Shown piece by piece: positions 29,898 through 40,573 of a DNA stretch of 64,000 bases; the stretch's first letter is position 1, and every line of letters begins with the position of its first letter. Made by a program: the position numbers and the translations under genes. Location: positions 1 to 64,000 of the forward strand of contig JARBJD010000037.1 of the NCBI GenBank assembly GCA_033064195.1. The letters run 5' to 3'. Below the pieces are notes generated by a model. It did no database searches. It saw only the letters and a list, made by a program, of their open reading frames with translations, and had not been told where the DNA came from. The DNA is from Blattamonas nauphoetae. Taxonomy: Eukaryota; Preaxostyla; Oxymonadida.

Positions 29898-32800
29898 ATG
29901 TCGACAGAGAATCGATTTAAGATCTCTCCGTCGAAAACGTACATTCCCCCCAATGTACCGAAAAAGGATATATCAAAACCCCTCGCAAAAGAACATGACC
30001 CGAAAGATGTCGAGAGTGGATGGGCAGGATGGTGGGAATCGCAACAATTCTTCAAGCCTGATTTGGATTCCACCCGTCCTTCATTCGTTATTGCTACTCC
30101 TCCACCAAATGTTACAGGTATTTTACACATTGGACATGCATTGGGCACAACAATTCAGGACATCCTGAGCCGCTGGAAGCGAATGCAGGGATTCAATGTC
30201 GCCTGGATCCCAGGAACTGATCACGCTGGTATTGCGACACAAACTGTCGTTGAACGTTCACTTAAAGCTGAATCTGGCCGAAATAGAAACGATATGCCAC
30301 GTGAAGAGTTTATCTCACTTTGCTGGAATTGGGTTGCTGAAAAAGGAGGAGAAATCTGCAACCAATTTCGAGAGATGGGTCTCTCATACGATTGGAGCCG
30401 CGAAGTGTTTACAATGGATGATTTGCGGACCCATGCAGTGCTCGAATCGTTCATCCGGCTGTATGAGAAAGGACTTATCGTTCGACGCTACCGCTTGATC
30501 AACTGGGACCCCACACTCCAATCATCGATCTCTGACATTGAAGTGGACTACAAAAACTGTGATGCAAATGAAGAACGCAAAGTGCCAGGCTATGACAAGC
30601 CAGTTCGTTTTGGATACTTCACGCTTTTCTCCTACATCGTGGAAGGTGCCTCGCCTGATACAGATCGCTCAGACGAAAGGTTATATGTTGCTACCACGCG
30701 TCTTGAGACAATGTTGGGTGATACAGCTGTGGCAATCAACCCGAACGACCCAGACTACAAATGCTTCCTTGGAAAGCGTCTTGTGCACCCATTCCGCAAT
30801 GTGAGTATTCCTGTGGTTGCCGATGACTATGTGGACCCATCATATGGGACAGGAGCTGTGAAAATCACCCCGGCCCACGATCCTCACGATTGGGAAATCG
30901 GACAGCGCCACAATCTGGAAGTGGTGAATGTGATGTCTGATGACGGTACAATGAACGATGTTGTGCCTGAATTCGCCGGTCAGAAGCGATATGATGCCCG
31001 TGAGACCATCAAGGCCAGCCTGATCCAAAAAGGGTTCATTGGGCCAGTGAAGAAGATGAGTGCGATTCCAAACAACACAGCCACACGCGAGGATGGAGTG
31101 CTTGCCTCAGCCGAAGCTCTCCTTCGCAAGCGCCTTCAGCAGAGCGGAATGATTGGTGATGCTGAAGAAGTTAAGGAGGAAGAGGCCGATGGGGATGTTG
31201 GTGACTCGTCTGCCGCCAAAAAGAAGCGAAAGTTTAAACAAAAGGCAAACGAACAAAAAACAACAGTGATTGTGAAGGAACTCTCTCCTGAAGCACAGGC
31301 CGAGCTGAACGAAACTGAATGCGGACCTGATTTTGGTCATGCGATGTCACTCACAGTGTGTAGTCGCAGCCAAGACATCATTGAGCCAAGACTGAAGTTT
31401 CAGTGGTTCCTGAACTGCAGTGGCGAGAATGGGCTTGCAGTTGGAGCGAAGGACGCTGTGGTTCCTCTCGGATCAGCAGCGATTCCGGAGGATCAGAAGA
31501 AGCAGCCGACTGATGGGACAATCACGATCTCCCCACCTTCTTACAAAGCGGTGTGGGACACGTGGTTCAACAACATGCAGGATTGGTGCATCTCCCGTCA
31601 ACTGTGGTGGGGACACCAAATCCCGGCTTTCCGCGCCACTCGCAAAGGAACATCGCTCGGCGAGGAAACGACAGAGACGAAATGGTACGTTGCTCTGACG
31701 AAGGAAGAAGCTCTCGCCAAAGCAGCACAAGATATGGGAATCGGTGCCGACGAAATTGAGATTATTCAAGACGAGGACGTGCTGGACACGTGGTTTTCAT
31801 CTGGCCTGTTCCCATTCTCAATTATGGACTGGCCAGCGGACACACCCGAAATGAAGAAACTCTTCCCGACGTCGGTGATGGAGACAGGAAACGATATCAT
31901 CTTCTTCTGGGTGGCTCGGATGGTGATGATGTCACTGACTTTGACAGGACAGGTACCATTCACACACATCTACCTCCATTCGCTGATTCGCGACAAGAAC
32001 GGACGAAAGATGTCCAAATCACTTGGAAACATCATCGACCCGCGCGATGTGATTGAAGGCCGGTCGCTGAAGGAGTTGGAAGAACGCGCGAAATCGAGTG
32101 CAGTGAGCGACAAAGAGATTAAAGTGGCTATTGAGTCGTACAAGAAGGACTATCCAAAGGGAATCGAACGCTGCGGTGTCGATGCGCTCCGTCTCACGCT
32201 GGCTGGGTATCTTCGACAGGACAGCGACATCAACCTGAACTTGGATGTGGTGAAGTCGTGGAAGCAGTTCTGCAACAAACTGTGGCAGATGACCCGCTTT
32301 GCTCTGACGTACATCCCGTCGGACTTTGTCCCTCTCCAGGCCGACATCAGCCCAGGCCCAGACGCATACACAGCCACCGAACCGATCCCACACGCACTCG
32401 ACGATGTTCTGAAGTCTCCTTGCGACAGATGGATGCTTCACCGGATCCACAACACTCTGACCACTGTGCACGAAACATTCTCGCAGTACGCGTTCGGAAA
32501 GACAGTGGAGGCACTCCGCATGCTGATCTACGACGACTTCTGCGACAGGTATTTGGAGTCGGTGAAGGGGGTCCTCCAGGCTGACGAAGCCCTCCGAAAG
32601 AAGCACCAGAAGGAAGGAACATCAGCCGCGCCAGCCGCTGGTGGAGAGCTCTCCGAAGCGGATCAGGTTCGTCAAGTGTTGTACGAAGTGGTTGATGTGT
32701 CCCTCCGTGTGCTCCACCCGTTCATCCCATTCGAAACAGAAGAACTGTGGCAGCACATTCCTCGCCGAGCAGGAGACAGGGATACCATCTGCCTCGCAAG

Positions 32801-33650
32801 CTTCCCCATCCCTCAACACTACGCTTGCTTCTCGAAACCGAACGGAATCTCAACCGAAGTGCTGGATGCGTCACACACACTCGTGTTCAACACAATCAGC
32901 AACGTGCGCTCCCTCCGAGCGACCTTCAAAGTGAAGCCGTCATCGAAGAGTGCGATTGCTGTTGGGTATTCTGAGGCGTCAGCCGACCCTCTCGGCCCGA
33001 GCTCGCTCATCTCGACCCAATCAGCCCTTCTCCAAACAATCACAGCACGGTATGGCCGGTTGTGCAACGTCAAGACACTCAACTTCCTCCCCGAGCCGCA
33101 GCAGAAGCCTGAAGACGCAGATCGTTCAGGTGCTGTGATCAGTGATGGATTGACCGTGTTTCTCCGTCTTCGGAAGGGATCATCGACTGTGAACTTTGGA
33201 GCAGAGGCACAACGTCTCCTGAAACAAGCAGAGAAGACATCGCAGGAGTTGCAGAAATTGGAAAAGCAGATGGACCAGGTGGACAAAATGCCAGCCCAAA
33301 AGGCAGAAGACATGCGACAGAAGATTCGACAGAAGACATCGGAAGTGGAGTCGCTGAAAACACTGTCCGCCCAGTTTGGTGGGTTGGCAGCGATGCTCGT
33401 GGGGGAGGACAGCGAAAGCGAAAGCTCAAGCGAGTCTGAGGAGCTGGATGAGGAGAAGAAGAAGGAGAGAGAAGAAAAAAAGAAGCTGCTTGAGGAGAAG
33501 AAGGCACAGAAATTGTTGGAGAAGAAAGAGAAGAGGGAGCGGGAAGAGAAAGAGAGAGAGGAAAAGGAGAAACTGAAGGCTGAGAAGAAAGCAGCCAAAG
33601 ACAAACAGAAACAGGACAAGAAGAATAAAGAGACTGAAAAGGCAAAGTAA
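29898..33650 (+). CDS. VARS: Cytosolic valyl-tRNA synthetase
   Basis: 1250 residues in a single exon. Class I synthetase that charges tRNA-Val and edits mischarged threonine. Motifs: GILHIGHAL (HIGH box, about residue 77), the CP1 editing region with WWGHQIPA downstream, RMVMMSLTLTGQVPFTHIYL, GRKMSKSLGN (KMSKS box, about residue 704) and an anticodon-binding helical domain. Two oddities: an insertion of roughly 90 residues (about 390-480) in the editing region that turns from acidic to strongly basic (AAKKKRKFKQK), and a C-terminal tail of about 80 residues made almost wholly of Lys and Glu, a probable coiled coil. The ATG at 29898 is the first in frame. Convergent with the eIF4E gene, divergent from the RS-rich gene. 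Confidence 0.95.
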   Translation: MSTENRFKISPSKTYIPPNVPKKDISKPLAKEHDPKDVESGWAGWWESQQFFKPDLDSTRPSFVIATPPPNVTGILHIGHALGTTIQDILSRWKRMQGFNVAWIPGTDHAGIATQTVVERSLKAESGRNRNDMPREEFISLCWNWVAEKGGEICNQFREMGLSYDWSREVFTMDDLRTHAVLESFIRLYEKGLIVRRYRLINWDPTLQSSISDIEVDYKNCDANEERKVPGYDKPVRFGYFTLFSYIVEGASPDTDRSDERLYVATTRLETMLGDTAVAINPNDPDYKCFLGKRLVHPFRNVSIPVVADDYVDPSYGTGAVKITPAHDPHDWEIGQRHNLEVVNVMSDDGTMNDVVPEFAGQKRYDARETIKASLIQKGFIGPVKKMSAIPNNTATREDGVLASAEALLRKRLQQSGMIGDAEEVKEEEADGDVGDSSAAKKKRKFKQKANEQKTTVIVKELSPEAQAELNETECGPDFGHAMSLTVCSRSQDIIEPRLKFQWFLNCSGENGLAVGAKDAVVPLGSAAIPEDQKKQPTDGTITISPPSYKAVWDTWFNNMQDWCISRQLWWGHQIPAFRATRKGTSLGEETTETKWYVALTKEEALAKAAQDMGIGADEIEIIQDEDVLDTWFSSGLFPFSIMDWPADTPEMKKLFPTSVMETGNDIIFFWVARMVMMSLTLTGQVPFTHIYLHSLIRDKNGRKMSKSLGNIIDPRDVIEGRSLKELEERAKSSAVSDKEIKVAIESYKKDYPKGIERCGVDALRLTLAGYLRQDSDINLNLDVVKSWKQFCNKLWQMTRFALTYIPSDFVPLQADISPGPDAYTATEPIPHALDDVLKSPCDRWMLHRIHNTLTTVHETFSQYAFGKTVEALRMLIYDDFCDRYLESVKGVLQADEALRKKHQKEGTSAAPAAGGELSEADQVRQVLYEVVDVSLRVLHPFIPFETEELWQHIPRRAGDRDTICLASFPIPQHYACFSKPNGISTEVLDASHTLVFNTISNVRSLRATFKVKPSSKSAIAVGYSEASADPLGPSSLISTQSALLQTITARYGRLCNVKTLNFLPEPQQKPEDADRSGAVISDGLTVFLRLRKGSSTVNFGAEAQRLLKQAEKTSQELQKLEKQMDQVDKMPAQKAEDMRQKIRQKTSEVESLKTLSAQFGGLAAMLVGEDSESESSSESEELDEEKKKEREEKKKLLEEKKAQKLLEKKEKREREEKEREEKEKLKAEKKAAKDKQKQDKKNKETEKAK

Positions 33651-33873
33651 GATTTCGTTTTCCACCAGGAGGTGATGGTTCATTTCACAAGGAGGGGATA
33701 AAACTCACAGGTTTGAATATAACGGTCAATTTAACTGGAAATGTATTTACAAGTGATTACACATCCCATTTGGAGCACCGAACAGGATCCTTGTTGCTAA
33801 TTGATGAGAAAAGTCCAACACAAATGATTGTCTAGATTTGCTCTATTTCAAAAAATTGTGTGATACTTTCGTC

Positions 33874-34782
33874 CTATTTTGGGTCATGATCTATAATTGT
33901 CATCCTTAAACTCTTCAGCAACCCAGTATTCCCGATCCTAAGCGTCAAAATTCTCTCCACAACTCCCACGAGCTGTGTTCGCATTCCATCTGCATACTGG
34001 GCTTTACTGACCCACAAATCGACACTTTTCCGTTGTGGGTTGTAAGAAATCCCGTTTAAAAACCTGTACAGATCATAATCTCCACAAATCATCCAAATCA
34101 TCAAGTCTGAGAACAATTCATCAATAGTGTATCCCTGTGATGACATAAAAGAGAGAACAAAATGAAGCAAGGAGTAATGTCAAATAAACATATGATACAA
34201 GCTATATGTTTCGTAGATAAAAAAATGGGGTGTGAGTTTTGCAGTGTCATGGAGATAGCATACCGGTGCTGTTGAGGCATGAGGCAGGATAATTGTAGAC
34301 ACCCGGAGTCCCTTTTCATTTCGTTTGTCTGATGAATCCGGGAGTATCTCTTTGTGGGAGAAAATAGAAGATTCAGAGTTACTCGTTGTTTCATAGAATA
34401 GAAAAGAAACCGTCTTTAAAAACCGAGTAATACGAAGAATCTGGGATCGATGAAAACCGAGGAACTCGCATGATGACACTTTTGTTTGAAGATGAAGAGA
34501 AATCAAGAAAAAGGAGTGAGAGGATTTTCGATGTAAATTGAGAGAAGAAAAGGAAAACAGGAACAAAGGAAGATAAAACGAATGAATTGTATCAAAGTAC
34601 CTAGAAAATTCATCCAATGTTTTGAAAGTTGCGATAGGTTTGAAAGGTTTGGAGAGAGAGTCTGATGTGGAGAGGGAAGGACTCTGACCGAGTTCAACGA
34701 ACTGGTAGAGAGTCCATGCGCTGAGTAGTTGTTGAGTGATCGATGTTTCTGTCTCTGCTGTTGTTATTTCTGTATCAGGCAT
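33874..34782 (-). CDS. Divergent eIF4E-family protein
   Basis: 198 residues from four exons (34782-34601, 34478-34411, 34349-34264, 34134-33874). The fold order of eIF4E can be followed: LLSAWTLYQFVE (equivalent of RWALWFF), ATFKTLDEFSR (FDTVEDF), SSYYSVFKDE (CDYSLFKDG), KRNEKGLRVSTIIL (NKRGGRWLITL), then DELFSDLMIWMICGDY (W.ETLLCLIGE) and KSVDLWVSKA (KIAIWT). The two tryptophans that stack on the mRNA cap in man (Trp56 and Trp102) have no visible counterpart, so cap binding is doubtful and it may be a repressor-type or specialised family member. The gene is convergent with ValRS and divergent from the surface-protein gene (162 bp between ATGs). Confidence 0.75.
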
Positions 34783-34944
34783 GATCGACCCAAAGATGTC
34801 GTGTCATTCTTCAGTGGTGAGAGTATCATCCGAAATTTGCAGAAATATCTGAAAATTCACACATACATTGACATCGATAGTATCTCCTCCTTTCTTCATG
34901 AAGAAGATGCGTCAATGGGCCGATCGTGAGTTAAGTCCTCTAGA

Positions 34945-36225
34945 ATGCTTACTCCTCTATCTTTTCATCTCCTACTGTTATTAATTTCCTCAGATGATTG
35001 TCAAGCAACAAGAGAGTATTTTGTTCACCCTGATTCCGCTGATAGCTGCAACACTGGTCGTCAGTATTCTTGCCAGTCAATTCCAGCCATTTTCTTGAAG
35101 GCTCCCAAAGATACTTACATCACACTGAACATTCATTTCATGGTTGATGGATTTGACATTTTTACCGAATCCCTCCTCATCGACAATTTTCGAATGATCT
35201 TACAGCCAGACGAAGAGGTTCTAGACGCTAGCGATTTACAGCAAACCTTCACAACTGAACATGATGTGGTTTTGAGGAGTCCATATGACTATGAACCCGG
35301 TTTTCTACATCTCAAGCAGTTCTTCATCACCTACACAAATCTGGATGCATCTATCAAGGTAGAGACAAACGGACAACTGTCACTCGATCGGTGCACATTT
35401 ACATCTCCGTCTATTACAACGCCCATATCAAACCAAGAAGAACCAGAAATTCCTGATTGTGCACCAAATAATCCAGAAGCTTTCTTCATTGATTGCCATG
35501 GGTCGTTGGTAGTTGATGAACACACTATATTTCAGGGTTTACGAAAAGATGCCGTGCTTCACATCCAAAACAGTTCCGTTATTCTCCGCTATTTCAGGTT
35601 CAAAGATAACTTCGTCAATGTCCTCGTGGATCTCAACGGTTCCCTTGAAGTTCAATCCACAAATGAAGGATTTGATGCATATAATGAAAGCAAGGGCGTT
35701 GTTTTCAACAGTGTGAAAGAAACAAAAATCTACATCGTCACAAAAACAGAGGCCACCGATAACACCGGCTCCGTCACAGGAGCAGCCGCCGCCGACGCCT
35801 CTCTCATCTTTGAGGTTCTCAAACACGATCCCCAACTGCACCCAAGCTCTTTCACCATCACAATCAACGAGGCGGATGGGAACACCGACGGAAAGGAGCA
35901 ACGACTGGTCTTTGGACTGGCAGGACGAGATCTGTATACGTGCAAAAGGGGCGAAACAATTTACACTCCACTGTTTGAGGTCTTCCCCACAGAATACCCG
36001 AATGACCACCATTTCCTGATCAACGTGACAGAGAGCGATGGGCGGTATGTGGAAGGGTGGCTGAGCAGAGAATATTTCCCACTACCAGCGGATCAAAATT
36101 ATACCCTCCTCTTCAGCATGACTAAAGGGGATCCTCTTGCTGGGTTTGTGTTCAGGACTCTCTCGGCAAAATCTGTGACAGTGAGACTGTTCTCGATTGT
36201 TCTGTGGTTGATCTGTTTTCTTTAG
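34945..36225 (+). CDS. Secreted or GPI-type surface protein, unknown function
   Basis: 426 residues without introns. The N-terminus is a typical signal peptide (MLTPLSFHLLLLLISS) and the C-terminus ends in a hydrophobic stretch with nothing after it (VTVRLFSIVLWLICFL), the pattern of a GPI-anchor signal. In between are beta-rich segments, several Cys (SCNTGRQYSCQS) and a set of Asn-X-Ser/Thr sites (NSS, NGS, NES, NVT, NYT). The repeated short strand pattern with conserved Gly/Asn turns could form a parallel beta helix, as in many protist surface proteins; not demonstrable by eye. No homologue recognised. Confidence 0.7.
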   Translation: MLTPLSFHLLLLLISSDDCQATREYFVHPDSADSCNTGRQYSCQSIPAIFLKAPKDTYITLNIHFMVDGFDIFTESLLIDNFRMILQPDEEVLDASDLQQTFTTEHDVVLRSPYDYEPGFLHLKQFFITYTNLDASIKVETNGQLSLDRCTFTSPSITTPISNQEEPEIPDCAPNNPEAFFIDCHGSLVVDEHTIFQGLRKDAVLHIQNSSVILRYFRFKDNFVNVLVDLNGSLEVQSTNEGFDAYNESKGVVFNSVKETKIYIVTKTEATDNTGSVTGAAAADASLIFEVLKHDPQLHPSSFTITINEADGNTDGKEQRLVFGLAGRDLYTCKRGETIYTPLFEVFPTEYPNDHHFLINVTESDGRYVEGWLSREYFPLPADQNYTLLFSMTKGDPLAGFVFRTLSAKSVTVRLFSIVLWLICFL

Positions 36226-36605
36226 TCCTTTATCTGGAAATCTTCACATCCACCAATGTTTATTTCACGACACCATTAATTTTTCCTTCTTTTTGTCATT
36301 ATTTCCACAGTTTTGTTCACAATATATCTTTTATTCGAGAGAATCAGTGCAGAAATTTTTCTTCTCTGTTTTTACTCCTCATCTGGACGGATCCAGAGTG
36401 ACAGTATGCATGTTTCAGTTAACCTGCCCAAATGAAACAAGATTAAAACAAATAGAGACTGTGAATTTCAAGAATAAAGTGGTGAATGGTGAAAAATGAA
36501 TTAAGTTGAAATGAAGGTGAATTATGAGAGCTCCGGGTCCAGGTAGGGTCTTGACGCCAGAAAGATATTGTGGAGTGGAGGAGATGTACAAACAGATGGA
36601 TAATA
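36226..36605. other. Convergent intergenic region
   Basis: No gene or RNA recognised between the surface-protein and CBM48 genes. Confidence 0.6.
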
Positions 36606-37541
36606 TTATGTTTGGTTGTCCGTCACATTGCTTTCATGTGGTGCGATGATATTGTTCACATTTCCTGAGAAAAAGTGAGAAAATATGATTTAGATAACAA
36701 TAAGACGATATTTCATATCTGAAAAAATGTATTGAAAGCCAATATGATTTGTGAGGAATGAGTTGAACAGGCACCAAAGATTGATGGTGAACAGACCGTT
36801 TTCATCATAAGCAAAAGGTAATTCTTCTCTGTGAACCCATGTTCCATCAACAATAAACTTGTAGGAGAAAGCTTTGTCTGCAATAGTGGAGAGAAAGAAC
36901 AAGAATATGAAGTTTATGTGGAGAAACGAATTGAGTGTATCGCCGGAATGGTGAGAGATTGATGAAAATCGGAGACATACCTGCCGGTAGTAACAAAACA
37001 ACCTCCTTTATGTTAGTTCCGGCCTTCTTTTGTAGGGGGATGGAACTACTCCAAGCATCAAATGATCCGCGGAGATACACAAGATTCCCTTCATAAGGCC
37101 ATTCAAATCGATACGCTCTATTAACTCCTCCGTCTGACATGGGTTGCGTTGAATCCCATCGGATTAATTTGTGGACTATCGAAGGATCCAATCGCTGAAC
37201 CAGGGACATCGAATCAAAATTGATTGAATAGTCTAATTCTCGCCTTGAATTGCTCATCAGAGCCTGCGGATCGGATAACGTTGGATATTCGAGACACGTA
37301 ATATAAGGAATCACGTAGGCAGGATTATGACGATTTTGATGAGCGTTCTCCAGAAACTGGCTTGTTTTCTGGTCAAACCCAACCTAATGTAGAAAACGAT
37401 GAATGAAGAATGAACAAAAAATGATTTGAAAAGGCTTCAGTAAAGGAAAAAGGAATATAAAGAGATATTTATAACAGAAAGTCTGACAACTCATACAGCA
37501 TAGTTCGTTCTATTCTGTTGTAAGAACCATATCTGTGGCAT
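36606..37541 (-). CDS. CBM48 protein, AMPK/SNF1 beta-like without ASC domain
   Basis: 195 residues from four exons (37541-37497, 37383-36981, 36877-36797, 36664-36606); the first coding exon is only 15 codons (MPQIWFLQQNRTNYA). The C-terminal half is a glycogen-binding CBM48 domain as in AMPK beta subunits: YRFEWPYEGNLVYLRGSFDA, WSSSIPLQKK, VVLLLPAG, then FSYKFIVDGTWVHREE and YDENGNVNNIIAP. Trp residues that bind glucan are present. AMPK beta proteins continue with an ASC domain that binds the alpha and gamma subunits; here the frame stops 19 residues into the last exon, after VTDNQT. The N-terminal half (SQFLENAHQNRHNPAYV) is unlike known proteins. It may target a partner to storage polysaccharide rather than build an AMPK trimer. 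Confidence 0.8.
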
Positions 37542-37890
37542 GTGGAGCTTTGGTAAGTTCCGTGGTTAGAGATATAGCGATTCAAAAACGACGAGGAGCG
37601 AACCTGATGTGGTGATTCGTTGATCGGCCCGCATTCATTTCAGAGATGGTGTCGAAAGGTCACCAATCACATAAATCGCTTCTAACTCTCTTCTCTCGGT
37701 AGAGGCTCGGAGAAATGTCCCACCACCATGAATTATACTACAATCCATCTTCAGAAACTCAAAAAACAAGTCGACATCTCGTTCAAACACATTTTCATCT
37801 TCCAATCAGTTATTCAATTCAAGGAAACCATCCAAAGAAAAATATGCCTTGAAAAGCCAAATCACGAAAATTTGACGAAAAACAAAAGAG
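37542..37890. other. Intergenic, no gene seen
   Basis: Probable upstream region of the CBM48 gene and 3' flank of the tRNA; nothing else recognised. Confidence 0.5.
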
Positions 37891-37963
37891 TGGTGAACGC
37901 AGGGCTCGAACCTGCGACCCTTGGCTTATTAGACCAAAGCTCTACCGACTGAGCTAGTCCACC
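37891..37963 (-). tRNA. tRNA-Ile (anticodon AAU)
   Basis: A 73 nt cloverleaf on the minus strand: acceptor GGTGGAC/GTTCACC with discriminator A, D arm GCTC-AGTCGGTA-GAGC, anticodon arm TTGGT-CTAATAA-GCCAA, variable loop GGGTC and T arm GCAGG-TTCGAGC-CCTGC. The loop places AAU at positions 34-36, reading isoleucine codons AUU (and AUC/AUA once A34 is edited to inosine). No intron. A T-rich tract follows the 3' end at about 37880-37887, a likely pol III terminator. Internal A box (TAGCTCAGTCGG) and B box (GGTTCGAGCC) are both good. Confidence 0.95.
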
Positions 37964-38175
37964 GCTTGAAAAATAGACAAAAATTCACTTCTTTCTACCC
38001 ACTTTGAACTTCCTCGAGACAGTTCACAAGTCTGAATTTGTGAGAGTGAGAAGGACATAAAAGTTGGATTTGCTTGATATGTTCGATGGAGCCCGTATCC
38101 TTCTCTTCTAAGAATATTCTGTGTCTGAGAGTATCGATCATGATTTTCAAAAAATGGGGTGAATCTGTCATCACA

Positions 38176-39858
38176 ATGGCCACGAAGCCGTCTTCGTCTC
38201 GTTCAAGTCAGTCTGGGATTCCATCTGTTGTGGGAGGTCGGTACAAAGTTGGTGCAAAGATTGGAAGCGGTTCTTTCGGTCTGTACCTTATCTGTTCTCA
38301 CGTCACAATCCTTTTCGCTCTCAGGAGTAATCCACAAAGGTACTGTCCCGGGAACCGATGAAGAATATGCAGTCAAATTTGAAGTTTCTTTCTTTTCTGT
38401 TTTGAAGATATCAATCCCAAATTAGCCTGGGAACACACGCATGCCTCAACTCTTCTATGAATGCAAACTGTACAGACATTTACTGGGTGGAACGGGGATC
38501 CCAGCCGTTTGATGAATTTCATTTTGTTTATATTCCTTTTTTATTTTTCTTCTATTCTCATCAAACCGATCTCTCGATCCTCATCTCAATCCATATTATT
38601 TCATCTTTTAATTTTCCATTCTATAGGTGAAATGGTATGGAAAAGAAGGTGCCCACAATGTCATGGTCATGGATTTACTTGATAAATCATTGGAAGACAT
38701 CATGACATCGAAGAAAGGAAACAAATTTGGACTCAAGACAACCATCATGTTGGCTGATCAAATGATCTGCCGGATGGAGTATCTTCATTCCCATGATTAC
38801 GTATGCTTTTTTTCTTGAATATTTCATCGGAAACTTCATTCTCATCTGACGTAACACCGTTTCTCACATCCATCCCCATCACTTTTCTTCATCAAATGTC
38901 ATTCATTTCCATGCTCTATCAATTATTCTGTAGATCCATCGAGATATCAAGCCAGATAACTTCCTGATGGGCCGACAAAAGAAAAAGGGAATCTTGTACA
39001 TGATCGATCTTGGCCTGGCCAAGAGATATCGAGACGCATCAACCCATCAACATATTCCATATCGGGAAGACAAGGGACTGACAGGCACAGTGCGTTATGC
39101 ATCGATTGTATGAAAATTCAACACACATCTTTTCAAAATCATTTCTCATTTCTTTTCGGCTCCTAATCCTCCATCGACTCTCTCTCACTCAGAATGCTCA
39201 CCGAGGCATTGAACAATCACGTCGAGACGATCTCGAGTCGATTGGATACGTCCTGCTCTACTTCATGCGCGGAAACCTCCCATGGCAAGGATTGAAGATC
39301 GACAATCGCACCCAAAAGTTCAAAGCCATTTGTGAAATGAAGATGACTATTCCCATTGAAACACTCTGCAAAGACATCCCGCGCGAATTTGGGCTGTTTC
39401 TGAAATACGCCAAAGAACTTCCGTTCGACGCCAAGCCAGATTACTTCTACCTCCGAAGACTGTTCCGTTCGTTGTTTTTGAAGTCTGGGTTTACACTTGA
39501 CTTTGTGTATGATTGGACTGAGGACAAAAAGAACGACCGCAGAGAGGAGCAGGCCCCATCCGGTGAACTGCCCGCCCCAGCCACTGGCGCCCAAGCCACT
39601 CCATCACCAGCCGGTGTGGCCCAACAAGCCGTCCCACAATCGTCTGGAATGGGAGCAGGCTCCGCTGCAAGAGCTCCAAGTGGAACAGGTGCTGCCGCTT
39701 CTGCTCCAAGGGGCGTTGCTAGGAATGATGACAGGGCCCATCCAAAACAACCATCGTCACGTGGGGGATCAACCCATCAAGCAGGTGGACTCAAACCATC
39801 ATCATCAGCTGTGAACACAGCTGCCACTCGAGGAGCACATTCAGGAAAGCGCCCGTAG
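38176..39858 (+). CDS. Casein kinase 1
   Basis: 418 residues from six exons (38176-38278, 38325-38383, 38426-38506, 38627-38800, 38934-39107, 39193-39858). Ser/Thr kinase of the CK1 family. The Gly loop is [10 protein letters not shown]; the CK1-typical [19 protein letters not shown] and [10 protein letters not shown] follow; catalytic loop IHRDIKPDN; the DFG site reads DLG ([11 protein letters not shown]); then THQHIPYRE and [19 protein letters not shown], the CK1 signature that replaces APE, and NLPWQGLK. The tail from about residue 300 is rich in Pro, Ala and Gly and ends with many Ser, as in CK1 delta/epsilon, where the tail is autophosphorylated. The first ATG with a matching N-terminus is 38176. 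Confidence 0.95.
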
Positions 39859-40573
39859 GGTCTTTGCAGATATAATTTTTAATTTTATTTCGTATCTTCG
39901 TCTTCACAACACCACAGTTCACTTAGAAATTACAATATTTGATCTTTCTCATTTCTCAGAACTTTTTTACTGCAGGCCTGATCGATTCTTCTTGAAAAAT
40001 CAAAGGAGTCTCTTTTGGAATGGGAATGTCCCTCTCCCGGTATGATCGAGAGTGATTTACCTTTACGTTTTCGTTGTGTTTGGATGACGGGTTCGCTTTT
40101 TTTTGCCATTCCGTATTAAGCAGTGCCTACTTCCCAATTAATGGAGAAGGCACTTCCTGAATGCGGATAGAGACTGCAATCATTTGCAGGTGTGTTCTTA
40201 AGGAAATGTGAAGTCTACCAATCATTTCTAAATAGGACATTCCGACATTAACTTTTTTTCAAGATTTCACTTTATTGTGTTCCTTCTTAATGATCTTCAT
40301 CTTTCTCCTCCAACTAGGACTCTTAAGCTTTGATCTCAGAAACCTTTCTCATTTGTTTTGTTTTCTCGAGCATCTTCAGTGAGAACAGTTCATTCTTTGA
40401 ATGTGTTTTTAAGACTCTGTTTCTGGAAAACGACTGTGTTTTTGGATCTTCTCCAATGAAAAATCTCGAGTTTATGAACACCATCAATTCATTTCTCACC
40501 TTGAAGTGTTTTGAGCGTTCCACCTGACGATGTCGACCAAAAAGGGACAGATCGATTTTCCTCAGTCATCTTC
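39859..40573. other. 714 bp intergenic region
   Basis: Between CK1 and PSMB7. No protein-like frame or tRNA. A small imperfect hairpin (GTGCC...GGCAC) lies near 40124-40154. The last 100 bases would hold the PSMB7 promoter. Nothing else seen. Confidence 0.5.

Noticed and set aside
30221-32606. Several antisense and alternate frames within ValRS
   Set aside because: No family signature; the plus-strand synthetase explains the region.
32819-33619. Long minus-strand Ser/Phe-rich frame opposite ValRS
   Set aside because: Shadow of the Lys/Glu-rich tail; composition is that of complemented AAG/GAG codons.
40124-40154. Hairpin as a possible small RNA in the CK1-PSMB7 gap
   Set aside because: Short and imperfect, with no pol III boxes or conserved RNA features seen.
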